From Lachnospiraceae bacterium (GTDB taxonomy: Bacteria > Bacillota > Clostridia > Lachnospirales > Lachnospiraceae): a stretch of DNA of 53,458 nt. Position 1 is the first letter of the stretch, and every line of letters begins with the position of its first letter. Made by a program: the position numbers and the translations under genes. The notes beneath the pieces were generated by a model, which ran no database searches, was not told where the DNA came from, and saw only the letters and a program-made list of their open reading frames with translations. Location of the stretch: contig JAFQLB010000044.1 in assembly GCA_017396675.1 (NCBI GenBank), positions 1-53,458 of the forward strand, in the 5' to 3' direction. Below are positions 8,424 through 17,087 of the stretch, one piece after another.

Positions 8424-10457
8424 TTATTTCGCTCTGTTCTTTTTCCTCTTTATTATTTTGACGATCAACACCGGAACTCCTATAACGATCGCCAATAACA
8501 GAATCACAATGATAACAATCGCTATTGAAAACTTGTTGGGATTTTTGATCAGATCCCAAAGGCTGCCGCCCTCCTCTGCTACCTTTCTGCCTTCCGACTC
8601 AGCGTACCTTGCCGGTATGTTGCCGATCCCGTCACCGTCCGTATCTTCAAAGGAAGCCATGTATCCGGCGATTGCAGACCATGCCTTGATCTCCTGATCT
8701 CCATGATAGAGAATGATGGATTCATCCTTATCAACAGGCGTTCCATCCTCATATTTTGGCACCACGGAAAGCAGTCCGTAAGACAGGTCTGTTACAGATC
8801 CAAGCATCTGGTAGGAATACATATCCGTTACTACGCTGTACAACCGATCCTTTTCCAATTCTGCTCTCTCTCCCCGATTCAGATCGTCGCACATATACAC
8901 GTCGGTAATTCTGTTTAGCAGGATCCGCCCCGGATGAAAGTTCCAATGTATTCCGCTGGTATACAATCTGGCTGTAGGCATCAATCCGGAAATGCTGGCA
9001 TCCACCTCCGCCATGGTCATCAACTCCCGGCCTGTCAGATATATCTTCACCAAGGGATAACCGGGTATCCCATCAGCTCCAACGCCCAGTGAAAATACAT
9101 TAAATACCTGCTCCGTAGTGATCTCACCCAAAGCAAAGGTATCCCTTACGACCCCTGACGGGACAACGGCAACATCTACCTTGTCTTCACCGTTAGATAA
9201 GGTTTCCACCGTATATTTGTATGCATCTGTTATGATGTTTCCCAGATTGTGCTCCGTATGGAATCTTTCCAGATCCTGATTGGCAGAGAACACCACTTCG
9301 TTGGAGCAAAGCACCTGATCTCCGGTGTAGCCAAAGCGATACAGATACTTCTCATCTATCATAGCGGCAAGCGCATCTATCTTTGTCTGCGTATCTTTAT
9401 CCGCCGGAATACTTTCCTCGACCGGAATCAATTCATATTCCTGCAGCCGAAAGCGTCCGGGCTCCATCTCCTTCAATGAGAGACTGCCCAGATATTTTCC
9501 GTACTCACCTGCCGATACAATGTACGTATCCCCATGAACAATAGGCTCCTCCAGCTTCGTATGGGTATGCCCGCTGACGATCACATCCAACTCCGGAACT
9601 GCCTTGGCCAGCAGCTCATCCTCCGATTTTTCTTCCTCCTCCCAGGTTCCGCTGTGAGAGATACAGACAAGCATTACATCCTCTCCCTCTTCCCTTTGTA
9701 TCCTGTCAACGGTTTCGCTGACAGCTTCTATGGGATCCGTAAAATCCAGAGGAGAATTGGGAACACAAGCCAGCGCATCCTTACCGTAAACACCTACAAT
9801 GGCAATCCGAACACCATTTCTCTCCACACAGATATAATCCTCCATACCGTAGGCTTCAAAGGCTTCTTTCAAAAGGATCTGCTCCTGCGTCAGTCCTTTC
9901 GCCGCCATCCCTTCCCAGTCGATGTTGCAGACAGTCAGAGCCGGCAGTGTTTCTCCTGATTCCAAAGCCCGTTGCAACATATTGGCGAGCCCTTCGGCAT
10001 TGTAATCAAATTCATGATTGCCAAGGGTGGTGGCCACCATACCCAGATCACCCAACATTCGAAGCTCCGAGGCTTCCTCTTCATAAATAACCTGAATCAG
10101 TGTTCCCATGGAAAAATCACCCGCATCCACAAGCAGGGTCTCAGGATTTTTCCGAAGCTGCTCGCCGATCAGCGTCTTGATTCTTGCAAATCCTCCCAGA
10201 ACCTGTGTCTTTCCATCCTCCACAGTGGGAAAGGGATTCAGATGGGAATGGGTGTCATGCAAAAACATAAGATCCACCACATTCTCTTCTCCCGAGGCCT
10301 CCGCCCGGATACCTCCCAATGCTGCAAACCCTCCCAATAAAAGCAGAAGCATAAGTACCGCCCGAACAGCAGAATGCACAGCAAAATGCACAGCAAAATG
10401 CTTGGGCAAAGATGTGCGTTTTTCTCTCATCAATTTTCTTTTCTTCATTTGTTTCAT
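8424..10457 (-). CDS. Membrane-anchored 5'-nucleotidase / metallophosphoesterase
   Basis: A 677-residue extracellular enzyme of the UshA/5'-nucleotidase family that releases phosphate from nucleotides. Residues 31-54 form a signal sequence ending near AEA. The metallophosphoesterase domain follows with LHDTHSHL (about 66-73), LLVDAGDFSMG, TTLGNHEFDYN and VSGHTHTK, the canonical metal ligands. The C-terminal nucleotidase domain contains VVPSGVVRD and NVFSLG. Near the end is a DTDGDGIGN acidic motif like a calcium-binding repeat, then a hydrophobic anchor (about 641-670) and KRKKNRAK. It is the last gene of an operon with a two-component system, 29 bases downstream of the kinase. The second ATG at 10448 is an alternative start; SD spacing is imperfect for both. 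Confidence 0.93.
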   Translation of the reverse strand: MKQMKKRKLMREKRTSLPKHFAVHFAVHSAVRAVLMLLLLLGGFAALGGIRAEASGEENVVDLMFLHDTHSHLNPFPTVEDGKTQVLGGFARIKTLIGEQLRKNPETLLVDAGDFSMGTLIQVIYEEEASELRMLGDLGMVATTLGNHEFDYNAEGLANMLQRALESGETLPALTVCNIDWEGMAAKGLTQEQILLKEAFEAYGMEDYICVERNGVRIAIVGVYGKDALACVPNSPLDFTDPIEAVSETVDRIQREEGEDVMLVCISHSGTWEEEEKSEDELLAKAVPELDVIVSGHTHTKLEEPIVHGDTYIVSAGEYGKYLGSLSLKEMEPGRFRLQEYELIPVEESIPADKDTQTKIDALAAMIDEKYLYRFGYTGDQVLCSNEVVFSANQDLERFHTEHNLGNIITDAYKYTVETLSNGEDKVDVAVVPSGVVRDTFALGEITTEQVFNVFSLGVGADGIPGYPLVKIYLTGRELMTMAEVDASISGLMPTARLYTSGIHWNFHPGRILLNRITDVYMCDDLNRGERAELEKDRLYSVVTDMYSYQMLGSVTDLSYGLLSVVPKYEDGTPVDKDESIILYHGDQEIKAWSAIAGYMASFEDTDGDGIGNIPARYAESEGRKVAEEGGSLWDLIKNPNKFSIAIVIIVILLLAIVIGVPVLIVKIIKRKKNRAK
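10366..10401 (-). repeat. Three 12-bp tandem repeats inside the 5'-nucleotidase signal peptide
   Basis: On the plus strand ACAGCAGAATGC is followed by two copies of ACAGCAAAATGC. On the coding strand they encode HFAV-HFAV-HSAV just before the hydrophobic core of the signal peptide. Because 12 is a multiple of 3, changes in copy number would lengthen or shorten the segment without a frameshift. Confidence 0.8.
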
Positions 10458-10486
10458 TTCTCCTGATATTCGTATATCCTTTCCCC

Positions 10487-12979
10487 TTATTCCACAGCTA
10501 AAGGCAGCTCAAGAATCACTTTGAACAGATCTCCGTCCAATGCAATTTTTAAATCTCCCCCCTGGGCTTCCATCAGATTTCTGGCAATGGACAGCCCCAG
10601 ACCACTTCCTTCCGTACGCCGGGACTGATCACCTCTGATAAACCGTTCCGTCAGCTCTTCCGGAGAAAGATCCAATGGCTGAGAAGATATATTTTTAGCT
10701 GAAAAAACAACTTTTCTGGCTTTTCCCTCTGTTACTTCCTCGGTTTCCACGTACACTCTGGTGCCTTCCAGCGCATACTTAGCCACATTCTGGAAAAGAT
10801 TCTCCATAACCCGCCACAACTGTCTGCTGTCTGCCTCCACCGTCAATGCGTTCTCCGGCAGCCTTGTCACGATCTGCAGCTTTCTTTCTTCAAAGCGCTC
10901 ACTGAACTCTCCCAACGCCTGACGCAGCAGCTCCACAAAATTTATGTGTTCCATCTGAAGATGAATGTTGCCGGAAGATATTCTGGAAGCCTCCACCAGA
11001 TCATCCGTCAGCTGCTTCAGTCGCTGAGACTTGCTGTCCAGCACTTCCAGATAGTTCCTGACTTTTTCATTTTCTATATTTTCCCGCTTCATCAGATCCA
11101 CATAGGTTATGATGGAGGTCAGCGGTGTTTTTATATCGTGGGATACGTTGGTAATCAGATCCGCCTTCATCTTTTCATCCTTCATACTGGTTTCCACTGC
11201 CTTGCGGATTCCGATCCCAATGGAATTGACGGATTCTGCCAACACAAGGTTGTCTCCGTGAAGGCGCTCCGTATCGATTCTGTAATGTACCTCTCCTTTC
11301 TTGATGCTCTCGATCCCTTCCACAATCCGAATTCTATCCCTGCGGTCACGATACAGATATACTCCTACCAGAATATCCAACAGAAATGCCCCTATGATTC
11401 CACCCAATCCCAGCAGGACCAGAATCAGATTTACCATCAAAAAAATCAAATACGGGATCCATGTTCTGCTGACCAGTCCACCGTTTCTATACGTATTAAC
11501 GCAGAATCTGCGTATTCTGTCAAGCAGAAAGCATGCAAAAGTAGTCCTCCACAGAATTTTGCTGTGGATCCTTCGGATTACGGAAAAATATCCTCGTACA
11601 AAAAGCTCATTTGCTACAAATACAATTCCGCCAAAGGCAACCGGAAGCCAGGCGTAACCGATGCTGCCGTTACTGTAAGCCCGTATCAGCTGCAGTGTAA
11701 GCATCCCCAGAAATACTTCCGGAATCCCTGCCAGAATGACCCACAGCTCAAGGGGAAAACGATCGCTTCTTTTTGTCCTGGGCAGGATTCGATCCTCTGA
11801 TTGTATATACCCTTCTTTCGGCGTCAGGTAACACAGGATCCAAACTGCCAACAGCAACGCAACTCCTGCGCCGCCAAGCAGCTGCCAGTAATAGGGCATG
11901 ATCTGCCATACCATTTCTCTTCCCACGTACAGATCATCTGCCGCAGGATATGCTGTATCTACCCAGAACCAGACACGGGAATCGTCCCGGAAGGTGGTCC
12001 CATGCTCCTTCAACATAGCGCGAAGCTGAGAGGACTGAAATTCGGTATTGGTGCTGAGCTGTACCTTATCCGGGTTAAAATACAGAAACTTTCCTCCCAA
12101 TCCCTTCACCGTCGAGGTAATCTCATCCACACTCTTATTCCGAAAATTAATATCACTGTTGGTATAATAAATCATTCTGTCATCGGAAGGTATCCGAAGA
12201 CAGTAGCCAATGTTTGTATTGGCACTGTCATACACCTCCGTCAATCTCATATATTCTGTATAATTTTCAAAGAGAGAAACGGCTGCATATTCCAGATTGT
12301 CTTTCAGATATTCATATTCTTCTACATTGGATGCACATTCCATCAGGCTTTTGCCGTTGACGGTCTTATACCTGTCTACCAGAATTTCCATGGCATATTT
12401 ATCCTTTTCGGAGGGTGCAAGTCCCAAGCTTCCCGCATCTTCCCGTATTTGCGTTTCCGCATTTTTGATCTCCATGAAGCTGCCGTCTTCATTCACATAG
12501 GTAGCGCTGTTTCCCTTGAAAAGAAGATTCAGTTCCTCCCAGGTACCCACTACGGTCTTATAGGAAAACCCGTAATTTCCCCATTTCACAAGATCATCCA
12601 GAGAATAGACGGCTGTGGCGCCTTCTCCGGACGCCGCTCCTGCCTTAATGGCGTATTCCGAAATATTGATCATCTTATCCGTATCATAAGCACCGTCTGT
12701 CTCCAACTGATGCCGGATCGTAACAAAATCCACGATCTGCTGCATATTTCCCAGCATCAGATCACGAAAGACCTCCTGGTCTTCATAGGCTTCGTTTCGT
12801 TCCAACACAGACACCTGGGAATGATAAAATGCTCCATAGGAGGTCTGCATATTCAAAAAGGAGTTCATGAATACGAAGGACAGACAAAGTACTGCAATGA
12901 CCACCAGAATTCTTTCCGCAAACAAAAGAATTTCTCTTTTCGCATTTCCTATGGGCTTTACGTGCGATTTCTTTTTCAT
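10487..12979 (-). CDS. Sensor histidine kinase with large extracytoplasmic domain
   Basis: An 830-residue membrane kinase. One membrane segment near residues 25-45 is followed by an extracytoplasmic domain of about 320 residues with no recognised motif. Several more hydrophobic segments lie at about 370-390 and 410-540. The cytoplasmic HisKA domain has the H-box NVSHDIKTPL with phospho-acceptor His614; the N-box NLFQNVAKYAL and G-box GSGLGLSIARNL are intact. It should phosphorylate the response regulator encoded 17 bases upstream. The signal is unknown. Being cotranscribed with a 5'-nucleotidase suggests a phosphate or nucleotide theme, which is inference. Confidence 0.93.
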   Translation of the reverse strand: MKKKSHVKPIGNAKREILLFAERILVVIAVLCLSFVFMNSFLNMQTSYGAFYHSQVSVLERNEAYEDQEVFRDLMLGNMQQIVDFVTIRHQLETDGAYDTDKMINISEYAIKAGAASGEGATAVYSLDDLVKWGNYGFSYKTVVGTWEELNLLFKGNSATYVNEDGSFMEIKNAETQIREDAGSLGLAPSEKDKYAMEILVDRYKTVNGKSLMECASNVEEYEYLKDNLEYAAVSLFENYTEYMRLTEVYDSANTNIGYCLRIPSDDRMIYYTNSDINFRNKSVDEITSTVKGLGGKFLYFNPDKVQLSTNTEFQSSQLRAMLKEHGTTFRDDSRVWFWVDTAYPAADDLYVGREMVWQIMPYYWQLLGGAGVALLLAVWILCYLTPKEGYIQSEDRILPRTKRSDRFPLELWVILAGIPEVFLGMLTLQLIRAYSNGSIGYAWLPVAFGGIVFVANELFVRGYFSVIRRIHSKILWRTTFACFLLDRIRRFCVNTYRNGGLVSRTWIPYLIFLMVNLILVLLGLGGIIGAFLLDILVGVYLYRDRRDRIRIVEGIESIKKGEVHYRIDTERLHGDNLVLAESVNSIGIGIRKAVETSMKDEKMKADLITNVSHDIKTPLTSIITYVDLMKRENIENEKVRNYLEVLDSKSQRLKQLTDDLVEASRISSGNIHLQMEHINFVELLRQALGEFSERFEERKLQIVTRLPENALTVEADSRQLWRVMENLFQNVAKYALEGTRVYVETEEVTEGKARKVVFSAKNISSQPLDLSPEELTERFIRGDQSRRTEGSGLGLSIARNLMEAQGGDLKIALDGDLFKVILELPLAVE

Positions 12980-12996
12980 ATGCCGACTTTCCTTTC

Positions 12997-13689
12997 CTAC
13001 TGCTTTTCGATCTTATACCCAACTCCCCAAACCACCTTAAGGTATTTGGGCTCTTTGGGATTGATTTCTATTTTTTCTCGGATGTGTCTGATATGTACGG
13101 CCACTGTATTATCTGCACCTATCGCCTCTTCTTCCCAGATACTTTCGTATATCTGTTCAATAGAAAAAACTCTTCCCTGATTCCTGACCAGCAACAGAAG
13201 AATATTATATTCAATGGGAGTCAGTTTCACGGCTTCTCCATCCACCGTAACTTCCTTAGTCTCATCATTGATACACAATCCCCCTGCCCGATACACACCG
13301 GTATTCTCCTCTGACATGCTTCCCAGCTTGGTATACCGGCGCAGCTGAGACTTGACTCTCGCCACCAGTTCCAGGGGGTTGAAGGGCTTTGTTACGTAAT
13401 CATCGGCACCGATGTTCAGTCCCAGGATCTTATCCGCATCCTGAGATTTCGCAGAGAGAAAAATAATGGGCAGCGGATTCGTTTCCCGGATTTTCATGGC
13501 GGCTCGGATACCATCCAGCTTCGGCATCATGATATCCATGATCAACAGATGGATTTCTGTTTTTTTCAGCACCGCAATGGCTTCCTGACCGTCATAGGCC
13601 TTCCACACCTGATATCCTTCCTGCATCAGATAGATTTCAATGGCGTCTACAATTTCCTTTTCATCATCGCATACTAAAATATTGTACAT
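12997..13689 (-). CDS. OmpR/PhoB family response regulator
   Basis: A 230-residue DNA-binding response regulator. The receiver domain shows acidic pocket DDE (8-10), phospho-acceptor Asp52 in IMDIMMPKLDG and conserved Lys101 in TKPF. The C-terminal winged helix (about 130-230) includes LTPIEYNILLLLVRNQGRVFS and TVAVHIRHIREKIE, typical of the OmpR/PhoB output domain. It is the first gene of the regulator-kinase-nucleotidase operon. Upstream, four hexamers at 11-12 base spacing look like its own binding site. Whether it is orthologous to PhoP or to a VanR-type regulator cannot be settled by eye. Confidence 0.95.
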   Translation of the reverse strand: MYNILVCDDEKEIVDAIEIYLMQEGYQVWKAYDGQEAIAVLKKTEIHLLIMDIMMPKLDGIRAAMKIRETNPLPIIFLSAKSQDADKILGLNIGADDYVTKPFNPLELVARVKSQLRRYTKLGSMSEENTGVYRAGGLCINDETKEVTVDGEAVKLTPIEYNILLLLVRNQGRVFSIEQIYESIWEEEAIGADNTVAVHIRHIREKIEINPKEPKYLKVVWGVGYKIEKQ

Positions 13690-13712
13690 ATCCTATCTCA
13701 CCTTCCGCATTC

Positions 13713-13769
13713 AGAATACCCGATTATTGTTAAGAGAAACTACAGAGAAATATTAAGATTTCATTAAAA
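13713..13769 (-). promoter_or_regulatory. Probable autoregulated promoter with 11-bp phased boxes
   Basis: Reading the plus strand, TTAAGA (13730), TACAGA (13741), TTAAGA (13753) and TTAAAA (13764) recur with 11-12 base phasing. This is the tandem half-site arrangement bound by OmpR/PhoB-type regulators; on the minus strand they read TTTTAA and TCTTAA, close to the B. subtilis PhoP box TTAACA. A -10-like TATTCT (13713-13718) without a good -35 box lies just downstream, as expected for an activator-dependent promoter. Confidence 0.4.
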
Positions 13770-13812
13770 TGTCGGATTTTGACAGTATTTTTTCGCTCTT
13801 TTGCGCTGCCTC

Positions 13813-14682
13813 TCACAGCAATTTTATAAATGCTCCCAAATTGCCTCTCTTACCCTCGCTTGCCCGGTGGGAAAACAGCCACTCACTGTTACAGCAGGTA
13901 CAAAGATCGGTCACCTCAATATGCTCCGGGAGAACCCCTGCGTCCAGCAGCACCTGTCGGTTGGCCTGCCACAGATCCAACAGATATTTTCCCTTCTTTC
14001 CATATCCTTCCGCTGTCTTCAGGATATGATTGGCTTTCCCCATATCTCCGGTTATCCTGAATTTTTCGGCAAATCTTTGCGCCACATCTTCACTCACTTC
14101 ATAGCAATCCTGACAGATGGAGGGTCCGATAGCCGCCAATACATCCTCTCTGCGGCACCCAAAATGCTTGCTCATAACTTCCACGGCTTTCCCACCGATT
14201 CCGGCTACCGTTCCCCTCCAGCCGGAATGACAAAGTCCAATCACCTCCCGCACAGGATCCAGAAAGAACAGGGGAACACAATCCGCAAAAAATGCCGTCA
14301 ATACCAGCCCCTTACAATTTGTTACAAGTCCGTCCACATCCTGATAATCCGTCGGACAAACCACTCCTTTACCGGCATCCGCATAATCCACGATACGGAT
14401 ATTGGCTGTGTGGGTCTGATGGGTACATACAAAATCCGCCGTACTGCAGTCCATAATTTCTGCAATGCGGCGATAGTTTTCATCCACGTTTTCCTTTTCA
14501 TCCCCTCTGGTATAGCTGACATTCATGCTTCCTAGATGGCCTTTGCTGACACCACCCAATCTGGTGGTAAACAGATGCCTGACCGCCCCCGTGGCAGCAA
14601 GCCCCGGAAAGACCAGATAATCCACCTTTCCCCGGCTCTCCAGTCCGGGTATTCCTAATCCCTCTTTTCTGATCAGCTGCAT
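13813..14682 (-). CDS. pgeF: Multicopper-polyphenol-oxidase-like protein YfiH/PgeF (purine nucleoside phosphorylase family)
   Basis: A 289-residue protein of the YfiH/LACC1 family, described as a zinc purine nucleoside phosphorylase/adenosine deaminase and in E. coli as an editing factor for peptidoglycan precursors. Metal-site motifs are visible: HQTHTANI, FFADCVPLFFLDP and CHSGWRGTVAGI, giving the conserved His, Cys, His set. The start is the ATG at 14682, preceded by AAAGGAGAGAGGAAA; a TTG frame seven codons longer would contain that site. It is probably the last gene of the long rplS-to-pgeF transcript, 40 bases after yraN. Confidence 0.92.
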   Translation of the reverse strand: MQLIRKEGLGIPGLESRGKVDYLVFPGLAATGAVRHLFTTRLGGVSKGHLGSMNVSYTRGDEKENVDENYRRIAEIMDCSTADFVCTHQTHTANIRIVDYADAGKGVVCPTDYQDVDGLVTNCKGLVLTAFFADCVPLFFLDPVREVIGLCHSGWRGTVAGIGGKAVEVMSKHFGCRREDVLAAIGPSICQDCYEVSEDVAQRFAEKFRITGDMGKANHILKTAEGYGKKGKYLLDLWQANRQVLLDAGVLPEHIEVTDLCTCCNSEWLFSHRASEGKRGNLGAFIKLL

Positions 14683-14722
14683 TTTCCTCTCTCCTTTACC
14701 CAATTACTGTATTGGTCTCTTT

Positions 14723-15076
14723 CTACCATGCTCCCCGATGAGAAAACGCATTCTCATACCAGACTATTTTTTCACCGCAAACGGAGACAACATCATAGCG
14801 AATCTGCTTGTGTACCTGCTTCTTACAGCAGTATATCCCGGCTGCCCTGCAGATATGCTGCTGCTTTCTTAAGGATACTGCCTCTGTGGGATCTCCGTAC
14901 TTCTCATTTTTTCGGTATTTTACTTCTACGAAGATCAAATATTCATCCATCTCTCCGATCAAATCTATCTCACAACCGGCAGCTCTGTAATTTTTCTCTA
15001 AAATGGTAACGCCTCTTGCCTGCAAATACTCCGCTGCCAATTCTTCATAGGCTGCACCCAGGACTCTTTTGTTCAT
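14723..15076 (-). CDS. YraN family nuclease-like protein (UPF0102)
   Basis: A 117-residue single-domain protein with a restriction-endonuclease-like fold. The N-terminal block GAAYEELAAEYLQARG and the catalytic-type pattern CEIDLIGEMDEYLIFVEVKYRKN (E-x-D ... E-V-K) are intact. Its cellular function is not established. It usually sits close to rnhB, as here. It starts 18 bases after the FlhB-like gene, with only a weak AGAAG ribosome binding site, suggesting translational coupling. Confidence 0.93.
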   Translation of the reverse strand: MNKRVLGAAYEELAAEYLQARGVTILEKNYRAAGCEIDLIGEMDEYLIFVEVKYRKNEKYGDPTEAVSLRKQQHICRAAGIYCCKKQVHKQIRYDVVSVCGEKIVWYENAFSHRGAW

Positions 15077-15094
15077 ATTCTTCTATATCGTATC

Positions 15095-15394
15095 CTACAG
15101 TTTGCTCTTAATCTTGTCCATGGCATCCACAAATACCAGAATCTCTGCCACTACTTCATACAATTCCGGGGGAATCATATCACCGATTTCCAGTCTTGAC
15201 AAGGTATCTGCCAGCTTATCGTCACGATGTACCGGAACGTCCGCTTCCCTGGCCTTTTCAATTATTTTTTCCGCCAACAGTCCGCGTCCGGAGGCTACTA
15301 CCCGGGGGGCATCATCTCCCGGATCATATTCCAGTGCTATGGCCTGCTTCGGCGTTTGCTTTTCCGGATCCTTCTCCCAATAGCGCTGCTTCAT
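15095..15394 (-). CDS. Stand-alone FlhB/EscU C-terminal domain protein (YlqH type)
   Basis: A 99-residue soluble protein matching only the cytoplasmic C-terminal domain of FlhB: KQAIALEYDPGDDAPRVVASG, then ADVPVHRDDKLADTLSRLEIG and PPELYEVVAEILVFV. Full FlhB has four membrane helices and a self-cleaving NPTH loop; here the helices are absent and the loop region is YDPGD, so autocleavage is not expected. The start at 15394 follows GGAGTGTGAG; the frame could begin four codons earlier. It follows a FliK-like gene, matching the ylqG-ylqH pair of B. subtilis. In flagella FliK and FlhB interact to switch export substrates; no flagellar gene is nearby. Confidence 0.88.
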   Translation of the reverse strand: MKQRYWEKDPEKQTPKQAIALEYDPGDDAPRVVASGRGLLAEKIIEKAREADVPVHRDDKLADTLSRLEIGDMIPPELYEVVAEILVFVDAMDKIKSKL

Positions 15395-15432
15395 CTCACA
15401 CTCCATCCAATGCGTGTTCTCTGCCGTAAAAC

Positions 15433-17073
15433 CTAGGCCCTCACATCAAAGGCCTGTGTAGACAACAAAATCTTCTGACCCTTATCCGCAATTTTGCTGA
15501 TCATAGGCTCTGCCTCATCACTTTTTCGCAGATTCGTTTGAATGCTGCACTCATATCCCCGCTTATTCAGTCGTTCCGTCAGGATATGCATCCGTTCCTC
15601 CAGAAAATCCAGAAATTCTTCATTTTCCAGGTAAAACTGCGTATTGACCCTGAGATTCTCCATAGCCACATATACATCCATCTCTCCCAAGTGTTCCATG
15701 GACAAATGCAAAAGTGCCGTTACCCTTCCTTCCTGTTTTGCCAAATTCTTTTTATTTGTATATACATAAAGCTCCCCCTTGGCTTGTTGATTGGCCAGTT
15801 TCAAAGGCAGCTGTACATAGGCATACATCTGATTCATCTGGTTCATAAAATCCAGATTTGCATTGGCTGTCTGTACGGATTTGGCAGCACCGCTGTCCTT
15901 TCCCGCGGATTGGCTTAAGAGATGTTCCAGCTGCTGCATCTGATGCTCCAGCTTTTCATAGAATTCCTTCACTCTGCCTTTCTCTTCCACCATCTCCGGT
16001 TCCATCATCCACTGTTCTTTGGCGGACAACTCCCACACCTTGCGAAAGGTATTTCCCAGCTTCTCCGGATCCTTTTGCTCAAGTGCATCTGCCAACAGCC
16101 TATCCCATTGTTGGGAAAGGGTTTTGGATGTTGTTTCGGACAATTCCCTGTGTGCCTCCCCTTTCAAGGCCTCCTCACTGCCGGCAACTCCCTGCGTCTG
16201 CGGGCCTTCCTTTCCCTCTGTATTCTCCGCTTCTTCCACTCCCTCTGCCACGATATCAACGGCATTCAGAAGGGTCTCGGAAATGACCACTGTATTGTTG
16301 CCGCTTCCCTGCCCATCTGTTCCCGGCATTCCTCCTGTCTGCCCGTTTTCAGCTCCTGCCTGCTGCGGATCTGCCGTCCCAAGGAATAACGACCTTAACT
16401 GTGTCAGCAGCTGCCCTACGGTCTGCTGATCTCCCTGTCCCGCCCAATGCTCGATCTGACCGGCGATCTGATTGCCGATTTCGGAAAACGTATCCGAGAG
16501 AAAATGCTGATTGTTTTCGTACAGCTTCAACTGCGCCAGATTCTCCTCCGTCACCGGCAGTCCCATCTGCCGCAGGGACAGGATATCCTGAATATCCGCT
16601 TCTTTGAAGGCCGTCATATCACGGAATACTTCCAGCAGAGAGTTCTTGTCCACGGACATGCCTCTCTCCATCATACTGTAAACCATCTTTACGGTGCTTT
16701 CCTGCTCCGGCAGGCCTGCCATCAGAAGCGCCTTGGAAATATTGGGATCGGCAGCCGTATTGGTAAACAGCGGACGTATGGACATTCCCTGCGTATTGTT
16801 GCTTTTTACCTGAAAGGTCATCATCGTACCGGCCGAGAGATTGATATTCTGATCCATCCTGGCACTGATGATCACATCCTTCATTATAGCGATCTGCACA
16901 TCATTTCCTTTGACGGATAAAATCTCTCCCCGCAATGTCTGTCCCGCCTGCAGGGAGTGTACCGCATTCAGCAGCTGATAATTCTGCTGTGCCGTAGTCA
17001 TTCCTTCTGTCTGGCTGCCTGCAGCAGCCTGCTGTCTGGTCTGCGAAAATAACCCCAACAAATCGATGGCCAT
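15433..17073 (-). CDS. FliK-like protein (YlqG type) of unknown role
   Basis: A 546-residue protein with no signal peptide. Its C-terminal 110 residues resemble the hook-length control domain of FliK: YVQLPLKL, GELYVYTNKK, LLHLSMEHLGEMDVYVAM and a final LNKRGYECSIQ segment. The middle is low in hydrophobic residues and rich in Q, G, E and T (about 225-330), like the disordered linker of FliK. The N-terminal part (LRGEILSVKGNDVQIAI) looks like a small beta domain. It is followed 38 bases later by the FlhB-like gene, so the two probably interact. Their role outside flagella is unknown. Confidence 0.72.
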   Translation of the reverse strand: MAIDLLGLFSQTRQQAAAGSQTEGMTTAQQNYQLLNAVHSLQAGQTLRGEILSVKGNDVQIAIMKDVIISARMDQNINLSAGTMMTFQVKSNNTQGMSIRPLFTNTAADPNISKALLMAGLPEQESTVKMVYSMMERGMSVDKNSLLEVFRDMTAFKEADIQDILSLRQMGLPVTEENLAQLKLYENNQHFLSDTFSEIGNQIAGQIEHWAGQGDQQTVGQLLTQLRSLFLGTADPQQAGAENGQTGGMPGTDGQGSGNNTVVISETLLNAVDIVAEGVEEAENTEGKEGPQTQGVAGSEEALKGEAHRELSETTSKTLSQQWDRLLADALEQKDPEKLGNTFRKVWELSAKEQWMMEPEMVEEKGRVKEFYEKLEHQMQQLEHLLSQSAGKDSGAAKSVQTANANLDFMNQMNQMYAYVQLPLKLANQQAKGELYVYTNKKNLAKQEGRVTALLHLSMEHLGEMDVYVAMENLRVNTQFYLENEEFLDFLEERMHILTERLNKRGYECSIQTNLRKSDEAEPMISKIADKGQKILLSTQAFDVRA

Positions 17074-17087
17074 ACTACCTCTTCCTC

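Noticed and set aside
11801..13180. 459-codon open frame on the plus strand
   Set aside because: Antisense to the histidine kinase and response regulator genes; no protein family motif.
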